Part shown: one piece after another, positions 52,696-61,496 of the stretch
How the letters are laid out: every line of letters begins with the position of its first letter
Numbering within the stretch: position 1 is the first letter of the stretch
Assembly (NCBI RefSeq): GCF_002100145.1
Contig: NZ_JXQD01000025.1
Span: forward strand, 530,166-594,165
Direction of reading: 5' to 3'
Length of the DNA: 64,000 nucleotides
Origin: Vibrio sp. qd031
GTDB taxonomy: Bacteria; Pseudomonadota; Gammaproteobacteria; Enterobacterales; Vibrionaceae
Translations under genes and position numbers: made by a program
The notes under the pieces: generated by a model
Databases searched by the model: none
The model's input: only the letters and a program-made list of their open reading frames with translations
Told to the model about the DNA's origin: nothing

Positions 52696-52829
52696 TTTGG
52701 GTGTTGCTGGACATTGCCTATAAAAAAGCGATGTGGGCGATTGAAAGCTTTAAATTACTCCTTATTGCAAACGAGAGGCTTACTACTATGCAGAGAATTT
52801 GTGCATTATTTAAACATGGTTAAACAACA

Positions 52830-53894
52830 TTAACTCAGTGCTAAAAATACTTTGTCTAAATTGGTATTCGACACCGCAAGCAGATTATCCCCTACATACC
52901 ATTCAATTTTTGACTGCATAGGGTTATCGGTTCGCTGCGGGTTACCAATCCAAACTCCGTGCTCTTTGGCCAGCGTATCGCGAATATTGACCGCGCTTTC
53001 ATAGCTGTGAGGTAGGTAAAGGTGCAACATGTTCGAGTTAGGTCTAATAGGCACGGGTTGCAATGTGGGGTAGTGGCTGAGTAGTTGGTAAAGCTCTTGG
53101 GTACGCTTAAAGAGAGCAGGCATGGCATCGATTCGTTGGTCAAACTGCATCATCGCAGAAACCACGTAAGGCGTTCTATGGTACAAGTTGCCACCAACAC
53201 GCTGCATCCACACTTTTGCTGCATTGATCATGGATTGACTGCCGCACAGCATGGAGCCACCCATTCCTCCTATGCCCTTATACAGTGAGACATAAGTGGT
53301 ATCGAATCCTGAACAGATCTCTTTATAGCTTTTGTCGTAGAAGGCTGAGCATTCCCACAATCTTGCGCCATCCATGTGCATGTGAATGTTGTTACGACGA
53401 CAGTGAGCTTTGATTTCTTGTAGCTCTTCCCACTCTGGAAGTTGTCCACCGATTTCCCTCATCGGCAGCTCATAGAGAACCGCGGCTATTGGGTCGACAA
53501 TTTGCTCCAAATCATTGGTTGTCCAAGGCGAAAACCGATGACCGACAGGAAGGACATTGAAACGGTTTTGCAGTTGAAACCCTTGATTTTCATGCAGAAG
53601 AATGTGACTACTGCTGTGCATCACGACGTTGGACTTGCCTGATTGTTGGGTGACCATTTCCAGCAAAGTGGGTTGCGTCATAGTGCCAGAAACAACGAAC
53701 ATCGCGGCTTCATAGCCTAAAAGTGTCGCTATTTTTGATTCAAACTGTTGCAGCGTTGCTCCATCACCGTAAACGTCATGGTCGACGTTGTGCTTTTCAC
53801 ACCACGTGGCCATTAGCTGAAAATGTTCGGCAGGTGTTGGCTCGGCATTTCCTGGAATATGAATAGAGCACTGATTTTTAAACTGTTGTGACAT
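52830..53894 (-). CDS. Threonine aldolase / beta-eliminating lyase family PLP enzyme
   Basis: PLP enzyme of 354 residues. The PLP lysine is probably in SLYKGIGGMGGSML, with the Asp of IHMHMDGARLWE binding the ring nitrogen; VDHDVYGDGATLQQFESKIA near the N terminus is typical of low-specificity threonine aldolases. It would cleave threonine or a related beta-hydroxy amino acid to glycine and an aldehyde. It follows the SDR gene by 25 bases and is probably the last gene of a three-gene operon starting with the aldo/keto reductase. Confidence 0.82.
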   Translation of the reverse strand: MSQQFKNQCSIHIPGNAEPTPAEHFQLMATWCEKHNVDHDVYGDGATLQQFESKIATLLGYEAAMFVVSGTMTQPTLLEMVTQQSGKSNVVMHSSSHILLHENQGFQLQNRFNVLPVGHRFSPWTTNDLEQIVDPIAAVLYELPMREIGGQLPEWEELQEIKAHCRRNNIHMHMDGARLWECSAFYDKSYKEICSGFDTTYVSLYKGIGGMGGSMLCGSQSMINAAKVWMQRVGGNLYHRTPYVVSAMMQFDQRIDAMPALFKRTQELYQLLSHYPTLQPVPIRPNSNMLHLYLPHSYESAVNIRDTLAKEHGVWIGNPQRTDNPMQSKIEWYVGDNLLAVSNTNLDKVFLALS

Positions 53895-53919
53895 GGTGAT
53901 TTACCCTGAAGCTTGTGGG

Positions 53920-54597
53920 TTAAGGTATGAGATCGCGTAATTCAATCGTGTTAAGTCGCTGAACACTTTTTGCGTTGGGTTGAGTCACAGCGCTCATCAT
54001 CGCTGTTGCGACATCTTCGCCAGAAATAGGCACATACTTTTTCAACCCTGCAATCATAAGCGGCTCTATCCACTTAGATACCCGTTGAAGCCATACTTCG
54101 TCTTTGCGAGTGGTTTCTCGTTCACCCGATAGGGGGCCTGGTTGGACAAACACTAAGGTATCAAAGCCCAAGGCTTCGACTTCCTGTTCCATTAACCCTT
54201 TACAGCGAAGGTAGTGCGATGCTGATTTGGCATTCGCGCCAATGGAGGACACGACAGCAAGGTGGCGAACGCCAGCCGTTTTCATTTGCTCGGCAATATT
54301 CACGACCAAGTGGCGGTCAATGGCTTCGAGTGCGTCTTTAGAGCCTGCTTGCTTTATGGTTGTCCCAAGGCAAATAAACCCATAGTGATAAGAGGTTTCA
54401 GTGCTTGCCACTATTGGCACAGCCAGTGGGGTGTGCATTGCAACCTGTAACTTGTCTGCCTGAAAAGGTAACGGTCGTCTGCTAAGCGCAGTCACATTGC
54501 TAATATTGGGCTCTAGTAGCAATTGCTTAATAAGTGAAGAGCCAATTAAGCCCGTGCTACCGGCAACAATGACAGTAGTATTTGACGGGAATGTCAT
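53920..54597 (-). CDS. NAD(P)-binding atypical SDR protein (TIP30/HTATIP2-like)
   Basis: Rossmann protein of 225 residues. The nucleotide motif TVIVAGSTGLIGSSLIKQLL is at residues 8-27; VVSSIGANAKSASHYLRCKG contains the Ser and Tyr-x3-Lys-like positions. The FVQPGPLSGERE segment is typical of the HTATIP2-like group. Substrate unknown. GAGGATACTCA precedes the ATG; probable operon with the aldo/keto reductase and aldolase. Confidence 0.8.
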   Translation of the reverse strand: MTFPSNTTVIVAGSTGLIGSSLIKQLLLEPNISNVTALSRRPLPFQADKLQVAMHTPLAVPIVASTETSYHYGFICLGTTIKQAGSKDALEAIDRHLVVNIAEQMKTAGVRHLAVVSSIGANAKSASHYLRCKGLMEQEVEALGFDTLVFVQPGPLSGERETTRKDEVWLQRVSKWIEPLMIAGLKKYVPISGEDVATAMMSAVTQPNAKSVQRLNTIELRDLIP

Positions 54598-54644
54598 TGA
54601 GTATCCTCGTTAAACTCACGTAGAGTGTTGGGTGAGTACTATGA

Positions 54645-55697
54645 TTAAAAAGTGGCTGGAAATTGACGGATCGTCTGACCAATTTTGTCGAGCGTTTCTT
54701 GGTCCAGAACAACGTCAAACGCGGCGATATCTTCAATGAGCTGTTGTTGCGAGGTTGCGCCAATAATTGTTGATGTGACGCCATCGACCTGGTTACACCA
54801 CGCTAATGCCAATTGTGCAGGCGTAAGATTGGCTTGCTTGGCAATGTTAACATAGCGCTCGACAGCTTGGTGAGTTTGAGGAGTATCTCTGTGCAGACCC
54901 CGCGGTTTGCTGATTGCCCAGCGACTACCATCAGGGCGGGCACCGTTTGCGTATTTTCCGCTTAGGGCACCACTTGCAAGCGGTGACCAGGGTAAGTACG
55001 CAACATTCTGATGCACGCATTGTTCAATAAGATAAGGCCAATCTTTTAGGCACAGTAAGTTAAATTCATTTTGAATCGAGACCATTTTAGGTAAGCCGTG
55101 CGTCTTAGAAAGCTCTAAATACGTGGTTATCCCCCAAGTGGTTTCGTCTGAAAGGCCGACATGACGGATTTTACCCATTTTTACGCAGTCATCGAGAGCA
55201 TGTAATATCTCTAGCATTTGGTTACGTTCGTGCTGTGCATCAACGTCCGTAAACCGAATTTGACCGGGCCACTGCTTGCCAAAATGAGGCGAAGTACGAT
55301 TTGGCCAGTGCAGTTGATAGAGATCGATGTAGTCGGTTTGTAATCGTTTTAGAGAGTGGTCAACGGCTTGAATGACCGCTTCGCCAGTAATAGGTCCGCC
55401 ATTTCGAACCCAAGGAAGACCCGTCCCCGCAATTTTTGTAGCGATAGTTATGTCTTTGCGTTGGTTTTGGTGTCTTGCGATCCAATCACCAATAATGGTC
55501 TCTGTTGTGCCGTAGGTGTCGGGAGTAGGGGGTACAGCATACATTTCTGCTGTATCTATAAAGTTCACCCCTTGTGCCAATGCGTAGTCAATTTGCTTAT
55601 CCGCATCGGTCTGGTTGTTTTGTTTACCCCACGTCATACTGCCAAGGCATATATTCGACACGTTAATATCGCTGCTGCCTAGTTTCACATAATCCAT
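54645..55697 (-). CDS. Aldo/keto reductase (Tas-like)
   Basis: NADPH-dependent oxidoreductase of 350 residues. Catalytic tetrad residues are seen in FIDTAEMY (Asp, Tyr), TIATKI (Lys) and LYQLHWPN (His). SDINVSNICLGSMTWGKQN and TSTIIGATSQQQLIEDIAAF match E. coli Tas. Physiological substrate unknown. AAGGAGAAGCCAGA precedes the ATG. First gene of the probable three-gene operon. Confidence 0.88.
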   Translation of the reverse strand: MDYVKLGSSDINVSNICLGSMTWGKQNNQTDADKQIDYALAQGVNFIDTAEMYAVPPTPDTYGTTETIIGDWIARHQNQRKDITIATKIAGTGLPWVRNGGPITGEAVIQAVDHSLKRLQTDYIDLYQLHWPNRTSPHFGKQWPGQIRFTDVDAQHERNQMLEILHALDDCVKMGKIRHVGLSDETTWGITTYLELSKTHGLPKMVSIQNEFNLLCLKDWPYLIEQCVHQNVAYLPWSPLASGALSGKYANGARPDGSRWAISKPRGLHRDTPQTHQAVERYVNIAKQANLTPAQLALAWCNQVDGVTSTIIGATSQQQLIEDIAAFDVVLDQETLDKIGQTIRQFPATF

Positions 55698-55756
55698 TCT
55701 GGCTTCTCCTTACTGTTGTATCACTACGTTAGCATAATTGATTGTGCTAAGTGTCG

Positions 55757-56773
55757 TTAAAGCGGCATAACTCGGTTTCGACCCAGTTGCTTCGCTTCAT
55801 ACAGTAATTTGTCCGCTCGTCCAATCAATGACAGCGCACTTTCTTTGTCGTCAATGTGAGCAACCCCAAACGACGCGGTAATAGAGGAAACGCTGCGGCC
55901 ACTTTGTTTATCTTTTACCGCAATCTTTTCAATCGAACGTCTAGCCGATTCGGCATAGTGGCGGGCAATGCGCAAATCTTTGTCTGGCACAATGAGTGCA
56001 AACTCTTCACCACCATAACGGTAAGCACTAATGCCTTCGCGACTCACGGCTTTTAGCCGATTGGCAACGGCACGGATCACCGCATCACCAAGTAAGTGGC
56101 TGTAGTCATCATTCAGCTTTTTAAAATGGTCCAAATCCAGCAGTATAAGACTGAACGTATCACCACTTGTGCATAGCATCTGTATATCTTTGTCAAACGC
56201 ACGGCGATTGTACAAGCCCGATAAGGCATCGAACAAAGCATCCTTTTGGACTTCTTGAAGCTGCTGTTTAAGCTTGGCAATTTCGCTAGTAGCGTTGTTC
56301 AGTTGGCTAGTGAAAAAGCTGGTGGAATGGCGTATTGATTTAGACTCTTTTACCAGCAGCCTAACGGTGTCCATAACCTGGTCCATTGATAGGCCTTCGT
56401 TTTGAACACGTTCGAGTTGGGCGAAGCTGGTGTCTAGCTTTTGTGAAAAATCGGAGCTGTCTACTAGAGTCGTGTTCATGGTGCTTGATAACTCGGCCAC
56501 CATAAGTTCTAGGTTTCTTTTTAATTCATCTAAACTGGTTTCTTGTGTGCCGGCGATGAACTGTTTGTAGAGATTTTGGTTGGTGCTTGGTGTGCACGGC
56601 TTTTTTTCTTTGACAATTGAATCTAATGAACTGTTTAGATCTGGATTAGACTGTTCAACATAGGTATACCACAGCGCATAATTGGGCGGCGTAGCGGCGA
56701 CTTTATGCTGCATCATCAATGGAACAGTTTGCTTTAGGATGTGTGTTGCTTTGGCGATGTCGTCTTGGCTCAT
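55757..56773 (-). CDS. GGDEF-domain diguanylate cyclase
   Basis: Makes cyclic di-GMP. The protein has 338 residues with no membrane helix. An N-terminal helical region (about 1-170) includes KVAATPPNYALWYTYVEQSN, a motif shared by several gammaproteobacterial cyclases, followed by predicted coiled coil. The GGDEF domain (about 175-335) has DALSGLYNRRAFD and an intact GGEEF in YRYGGEEFALIV. I see no RxxD inhibitory site directly before GGEEF. Signal sensed unknown. Confidence 0.92.
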   Translation of the reverse strand: MSQDDIAKATHILKQTVPLMMQHKVAATPPNYALWYTYVEQSNPDLNSSLDSIVKEKKPCTPSTNQNLYKQFIAGTQETSLDELKRNLELMVAELSSTMNTTLVDSSDFSQKLDTSFAQLERVQNEGLSMDQVMDTVRLLVKESKSIRHSTSFFTSQLNNATSEIAKLKQQLQEVQKDALFDALSGLYNRRAFDKDIQMLCTSGDTFSLILLDLDHFKKLNDDYSHLLGDAVIRAVANRLKAVSREGISAYRYGGEEFALIVPDKDLRIARHYAESARRSIEKIAVKDKQSGRSVSSITASFGVAHIDDKESALSLIGRADKLLYEAKQLGRNRVMPL

Positions 56774-57023
56774 TTGATGTCCAGTTAGCTCTGAGCGGTC
56801 TTTAGTTACAGTTATAGTATTCCATACGCTTATAAATTGACACCGCCCAAGTCATATTAACCTTATAAACTTTGCGTATATTACGGCAAGTGAGTATTGA
56901 TGCGCTCAATTTTTTTGGTTCGCTATCCCTTAGGCGTGTCATTGCATGCACAATAACGAAGTTGTAAGGTGGTACCCTCTCATAGTATGGCTTCTTCAAA
57001 TCGTTTATAAGGCACGAGTAAAA

Positions 57024-57830
57024 ATGATTAAATTGATCGCTCTAGATCTCGACGGTACGCTACTAAAAAAAGACAAGACAATTTCTCCTCGTACACAAAA
57101 AGCCCTTGCGGATGCACACGCTAAAGGCGTAGAAATTGTGTTGGCATCGGGCAGGCCTAATGTTGGTATTGCACCTATATGGGAACAGCTCAAGATAGCA
57201 TCGAAACCCAATTACATGATCAGCTTTAACGGCGCATTGTCGAGCAATTTGACTGAAGACAAAACGTTATTGAGCAAAGGCATCACTGGCAAAGACGCGA
57301 AGATGATCAAACAAGAAGTCGATAAACTTGGCTTAAGTATGCACGCATTCTCAACCATCCACGGCGTCATTACACCTTGTCACAACCCTCAAACCGCTCA
57401 TGAAGCTAAAGTGAATAAAGTCGATGTCATAGAATACAATTTTGATGACTTAGAAGATGATCATCCCATCATCAAGGTATTAATGGTCAGTGAACCCGAG
57501 CGTTTGACCGATGGTATTGCGAAGTTACCCAATCATTTGGCCGAGCAGTTTACTTTGGTACAAAGTGCACCCATCTTTTTTGAGTTTTTAAACCCAGAAG
57601 TGAATAAAGGGGTGGCATTAAAGGCCATCGCTGAAGACAAAGGGATATCGATGGACGAAGTATTAAGCTTTGGCGACGCTGGTAACGACAGAGCAATGTT
57701 GCAGATGTCCGGCGTAGGTGTTGCGATGGCTAATGCGGATGAGGACACTAAGGCCATTGCGGACAGAGTGACGGCGAGCCATGAAGACGATGGTATCGCG
57801 CTGGTTGTTGAAGAACTGCTCCTTTCTTAA
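57024..57830 (+). CDS. yidA: Cof-type HAD-IIB phosphatase, YidA-like
   Basis: Sugar-phosphatase of 268 residues. ATG 57024 gives the family start MIKLIALDLDGTLL; an upstream in-frame extension of 26 codons is rejected. HAD motif I is DLDGT (D9, D11), motif II is ISFNGA, and motif IV is SFGDAGNDRAML. The cap and C-terminal regions resemble E. coli YidA (SAPIFFEFLNPEVNKGVALK). Likely substrate is a hexose or erythrose phosphate. Confidence 0.88.
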   Translation: MIKLIALDLDGTLLKKDKTISPRTQKALADAHAKGVEIVLASGRPNVGIAPIWEQLKIASKPNYMISFNGALSSNLTEDKTLLSKGITGKDAKMIKQEVDKLGLSMHAFSTIHGVITPCHNPQTAHEAKVNKVDVIEYNFDDLEDDHPIIKVLMVSEPERLTDGIAKLPNHLAEQFTLVQSAPIFFEFLNPEVNKGVALKAIAEDKGISMDEVLSFGDAGNDRAMLQMSGVGVAMANADEDTKAIADRVTASHEDDGIALVVEELLLS

Positions 57831-57860
57831 AACAGAGGCTTAATACAACATGGTCTTAAA

Positions 57861-57894
57861 AAAAAATGGCTCAGCTAATGCTGAGCCATTTTTT
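57861..57894. terminator. Bidirectional terminator
   Basis: AAAAAATGGCTCAGC / GCTGAGCCATTTTTT, 15-base perfect arms with a TAAT loop, between the convergent yidA and yoaH genes. Confidence 0.95.
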
Positions 57895-58060
57895 AGGATT
57901 CATCTTTCGCCGCTTTGTTTCTTGCCGCTTCGGCGCGAATTTCATCAGCCACGATTTTAATCGCTTGGCCTGTGCTGATACCTTCCGACATCATTTGCTG
58001 GATTTTTTCTACCGCTTGCTGCTGTTCTTTGTGAGAAAGCTGGGGAAGATCATCAAACAT
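57893..58060 (-). CDS. yoaH: UPF0181 family protein YoaH
   Basis: Small protein of 55 residues from ATG 58060, with GGAG eight bases upstream. [21 protein letters not shown] and [19 protein letters not shown] match E. coli YoaH over its full length. The ORF continues 19 codons upstream but the family start is clear. Function unknown. Confidence 0.9.
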   Translation of the reverse strand: MFDDLPQLSHKEQQQAVEKIQQMMSEGISTGQAIKIVADEIRAEAARNKAAKDES

Positions 58061-58277
58061 ATTTGTGCTCCTATGTGTATGACGGCGCACTATAGTATTA
58101 ATCGTCGACAGTATCAATGCCGCGTTGACGCCAGTTTAACTGTCGCCGCCTATTGTTAGTGCGTCAGTAAACGCATAGCGCCATGTGCTTCAAAAGCTGT
58201 ACCAAAAATGATGGCTAAAGCTTAGATGTTTTGGGCTATACTGCCGCACAAAATCAATTCCCATTTCCAAGGCACAC

Positions 58278-59411
58278 ATGTACCAACTCTGTTTTTCTCT
58301 CGATCAGTTTTTAGAAACCTACTGGCAAAAAAAGCCCACAATCATCAAGCAAGGCTTTCAGCAGTTTGTTGACCCACTCTCACCTGATGAGTTGGCAGGT
58401 CTAACTCTGGAAGAAGAAGTTGACTCTCGCTTTGTGTCAAATATTGACGGTCAATGGATTGCTGAGCATGGGCCGTTTTCGGAAGAAAAGTTTGCCGAGC
58501 TTCCAGAGACAAACTGGTCTTTTATTGTGCAAGCTGCAAATCATTGGCATCAAGGTGCAGCGCAATTGGTCGAACCGTTTAAAGGTATGCCTAACTGGTT
58601 GTTTGACGATGTAATGATCAGTTTTTCAACCAAGGATGGCGGTGTAGGCCCACACATCGATCAATATGATGTGTTTATCATTCAAGGGATGGGGCGTCGT
58701 CACTGGAGTGTGGGTGACAAAGATATCGGTCAATACACCGAAACAAACTTAAGCAGTGGGTTGCGTCAGATTGAATCGTTTGATCCAATCATCGAAGACG
58801 TGCTAGAGCCCGGTGATATTTTGTATATCCCACCTGGTTTTCCTCATTGTGGATATGCATTAGAGCCATCACTGAGCTACTCGATGGGGTATCGCTCTCC
58901 AACCGAACAAGAGCTAGTCAGCAATTTTGCCGATTATGTGTTAGCACATGATGTGGGTAACGAGCACTGGCAGCAGCCTAATTTGTCCAAGCAGGTCCGA
59001 TATGGCGAGATCAGTGCTTCTGCACTCGATGAATTAACTGAAATGTTGACTAGCGCCTCTGACAATCCAGATATGGTTGGGGACTTTATGGGCTGCATGT
59101 TGAGTCAATCTAGGCATCAACTTAATATCGTTCCTACTGAGCAGCCTTGGAGTCCACAAGAGCTTGCAGAGCACTTGCAAACAGGCAATGACCTTACAAA
59201 AGTATCGGGTCTGCGGGTGTTATTTCATCAAAACGATCGCAGCAAAGTGTTCATTAATGGTGAAGTCTTTGCTGTGTCACCATCAATGGTGGCTTGTGTG
59301 GATAGTATGAGTGACAAAGAAGTGCTCACCATCGAAGATACTTCAATGGAAGCTGACGTATTAGAACTACTGTGCACGCTGTTGAACAAAGGGTATTGGT
59401 TCGCTGACTAA
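58278..59411 (+). CDS. roxA: Ribosomal protein L16 arginine hydroxylase RoxA (YcfD)
   Basis: 2-oxoglutarate/Fe(II) oxygenase that in E. coli hydroxylates an arginine of ribosomal protein L16. The 377-residue protein has a JmjC/cupin domain with iron ligands H126 and D128 in GPHIDQYD and H190 in PPGFPHCGY. Its C-terminal winged-helix region (about 290-377) matches YcfD. Start ATG follows AAGGCACAC. A palindromic repeat element begins exactly at its stop codon. Confidence 0.92.
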   Translation: MYQLCFSLDQFLETYWQKKPTIIKQGFQQFVDPLSPDELAGLTLEEEVDSRFVSNIDGQWIAEHGPFSEEKFAELPETNWSFIVQAANHWHQGAAQLVEPFKGMPNWLFDDVMISFSTKDGGVGPHIDQYDVFIIQGMGRRHWSVGDKDIGQYTETNLSSGLRQIESFDPIIEDVLEPGDILYIPPGFPHCGYALEPSLSYSMGYRSPTEQELVSNFADYVLAHDVGNEHWQQPNLSKQVRYGEISASALDELTEMLTSASDNPDMVGDFMGCMLSQSRHQLNIVPTEQPWSPQELAEHLQTGNDLTKVSGLRVLFHQNDRSKVFINGEVFAVSPSMVACVDSMSDKEVLTIEDTSMEADVLELLCTLLNKGYWFAD

Positions 59412-59544
59412 TACCAACCAAAGCAATTACCTGATCATTCTTGCTCGATAAAATCACTGAAAACGGCGTTAAGTATTTTGTAGGTAGAACAACTACCTAC
59501 GGCAATCTTCACCTTGTTCTCAGCGATTTACTTCGATTAGTATA
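59410..59544. repeat. MITE-like palindromic intergenic element
   Basis: About 135 bases with imperfect 25-base terminal inverted repeats (59410-59434 and 59520-59544, 17 of 25 matching) and a perfect central stem GTAGGTAG-AACAA-CTACCTAC at 59480-59500. No ORF. This resembles a short repeated element I recall from Vibrio intergenic regions, but that is from memory. Confidence 0.55.
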
Positions 59545-59557
59545 AAAGCCAATATAA

Positions 59558-59587
59558 AACCGCATTGCGAAGGATGGCAATGCGGTT
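59558..59587 (-). terminator. Terminator of the DUF6151-like gene
   Basis: AACCGCATTGC / GCAATGCGGTT, 11-base perfect arms with an 8-base loop; on the minus strand it ends in TTTT. About 22 bases after the gene's stop. Confidence 0.8.
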
Positions 59588-59608
59588 GTATGCGTTATAA
59601 AAAGACGA

Positions 59609-60190
59609 TTACGCGTCTTGATTTAAAATGAGCGGTTTAACAATGGGTCTGCCTGTTGCGTCAAAAAACAGGTTAGGTTTACTTTTACCGATTACTTTCC
59701 ATAATAGTATTTGCCCAGCAACTTTCGCGAGAGTCAATTTGCTCGATTTTGGCAGGTGAGGGTTGTTGCCTTGTCGGTTTTGCGCTTGTTCGCTGTACAC
59801 CGTGCCAATAACGGGTCCAAAGGTTTGTTCTAGGCTATGTTCTGGCGCGATAAAACTTGGCAGCAAACCAATAAAGGGAATAGTGGGCTTAGGCACGGTT
59901 CCAATCGGTGTATCACAACACGAGGTGTACCACCGGTTCATACCTTTGGGCGTTAACCTCATGCAAGCGACATGTTCCATTCCTTTATCGATCCGAAAGG
60001 TTGAAGGCGCAACCTGTACAGCCTCCGATCCACCAAACTCGTCGAGCAATTCTTTTCCATGTTCGAACTGATTAGAAAACTTGCGGCAATCTTTACAGTA
60101 GCAGATCAGACGATTACCACTTTTTGGGGTAACGTCTTTTAAGCGTCCTTGTACCTCTCCGCATTTACAGCTGAGCTTCACGTCGGTCAT
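59609..60190 (-). CDS. Cysteine-rich GFA-like protein (DUF6151-like)
   Basis: Protein of 193 residues with a probable zinc site: LSCKCGEVQG near the N terminus, LICYCKDCRKFSNQF in the middle and a further SCCDTPIG. The pattern is similar to glutathione-dependent formaldehyde-activating (GFA) proteins, and I place it tentatively in DUF6151. Function unknown. It is distinct from the GFA protein at 62380. Monocistronic. Confidence 0.65.
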   Translation of the reverse strand: MTDVKLSCKCGEVQGRLKDVTPKSGNRLICYCKDCRKFSNQFEHGKELLDEFGGSEAVQVAPSTFRIDKGMEHVACMRLTPKGMNRWYTSCCDTPIGTVPKPTIPFIGLLPSFIAPEHSLEQTFGPVIGTVYSEQAQNRQGNNPHLPKSSKLTLAKVAGQILLWKVIGKSKPNLFFDATGRPIVKPLILNQDA

Positions 60191-60371
60191 TTGCTGTCCC
60201 TAGGTTATTGTTATCGAAAGTAAAGAAAATGCTTGTTGTGCAAAATACTACGGAACGGCGATCTAGGCAACTGAGGGTAACAGTCGTGATGGTAAGTGTT
60301 TTGACAGGCCACTCTTCTTGGTACACTCTGGCACTACATTATTTTGCATTCATCGAAAAGGTTCAAAAAGT

Positions 60372-61196
60372 ATGTCGTTAATCGCAAAGGGAACGCTAAG
60401 CAAAATGAAGTCTAGCTTAGGTGGTGATGTTCAATACCGATTGCCAGTGGGTGAAGAGTTGGTTGAGCTTAATCAGTTTCTAGAAAAGCCGCTAACACTT
60501 GTGCACACAGGAAACATTTTTTGCTCGTCTTGCGGAAAAAAGACCAAGAAGAGTTACTCGCAAGGTCACTGTTTTGTGTGCATGAGAAAGCTGGCCAGTT
60601 GCGACATGTGCATAATGAAACCCGAAACTTGCCACTACGACCAGGGGACCTGTCGTGAGCCAGAGTGGGGCGAAGAGAACTGCATGATTGATCATTATGT
60701 GTACTTGTCCAATACCTCAAGCTTAAAGGTGGGCATCACGCGGCATAACCAAATTCCAACGCGTTGGGTCGATCAAGGGGCCACGCAAGGCTTGCCGATT
60801 TTTAAAGTGAAGACTCGCCACATATCGGGCCTAATCGAAATTGAATTGGCGAAGCAAATCTCGGATAAAACCAATTGGCGTACTCTGCTTAAACAAGACG
60901 GAGAGCCTATGGATTTGGCTGAACAATTTTCCAAATTATTGCCGCTGGTAGAAGAGACGTTAACCGAGATCCGACAAAAATTTGGTGACGATGCGGTGCA
61001 AGTGCTCGATGGAGACACGACAGCCATTTCGTATCCGGTAAACGAGCATCCGGTGAAAATCACCTCGCATAATTTCGATAAGAATCCAGAAGTGACAGGG
61101 ACATTAAAGGGGATAAAAGGACAGTACCTTATCTTTGATACCGGTGTAATCAATGTCAGAAAGTTCTCCTCTTATGAAGTGGAAGTGTTTGACTAA
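60372..61196 (+). CDS. DUF2797 cysteine-rich protein
   Basis: Protein of 274 residues from ATG 60372, which is preceded by AAAGG and gives the family start MSLIAKGTLSKM. Eight or more cysteines between residues 50 and 112 (CSSCG, CFVCMRKLASCDMCI, CHYDQGTCREPEW, NC) suggest one or two zinc sites. A second half contains VYLSNTSSLKVGITRHNQIPTRWVDQGA, resembling a GIY-YIG-like nuclease fold and typical for DUF2797. Function not established. Confidence 0.82.
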   Translation: MSLIAKGTLSKMKSSLGGDVQYRLPVGEELVELNQFLEKPLTLVHTGNIFCSSCGKKTKKSYSQGHCFVCMRKLASCDMCIMKPETCHYDQGTCREPEWGEENCMIDHYVYLSNTSSLKVGITRHNQIPTRWVDQGATQGLPIFKVKTRHISGLIEIELAKQISDKTNWRTLLKQDGEPMDLAEQFSKLLPLVEETLTEIRQKFGDDAVQVLDGDTTAISYPVNEHPVKITSHNFDKNPEVTGTLKGIKGQYLIFDTGVINVRKFSSYEVEVFD

Positions 61197-61231
61197 ACTT
61201 TACGCGCTGGCGCTTAAACTAAACGCCTTAT

Positions 61232-61263
61232 TCGCCCTCAATGTGGTTTCATATTGAGGGCGA
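61232..61263. repeat. Hairpin after the DUF2797 gene
   Basis: TCGCCCTCAAT / ATTGAGGGCGA, perfect 11-base arms with a 10-base loop. The T content downstream is modest (TGTATTTT), so it may be a weak terminator. Confidence 0.65.
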
Positions 61264-61466
61264 TGTATTTTGGTGAGTTGGATTTAGGCGTTGTGAAGCA
61301 CAGCATCAAGGTTTCGAGTATCGAGAAGATGACAGCACCTTTAGGCTGCAGACAGAGGCCAGCGTTAAGCCGTGGGCCGTCATTCGTTGAATTCGGTCGT
61401 CCGTTTTCCATCCTCTCCCACAGAAAGTGTAAAAAACTCTTCTCCTATGTTAATGAATTGTTTATC

Positions 61467-61483
61467 TTACTGGTAAGACCATT
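61467..61483. promoter_or_regulatory. FadR-like operator upstream of the enoyl-CoA hydratase gene
   Basis: TTACTGGTAAGACCATT fits the FadR pattern CTGGTnnGACC. It lies 14 bases before the gene's ATG. FadR represses fatty-acid degradation genes in vibrios. Confidence 0.55.
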
Positions 61484-61496
61484 CAAGGAGGATGTA

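Noticed and set aside
61254..61496. 81-codon upstream extension of the crotonase ORF
   Set aside because: The strong AAGGAGG ribosome binding site and the family start are at 61497; the extension contains the DUF2797 3' hairpin and the FadR-like site.
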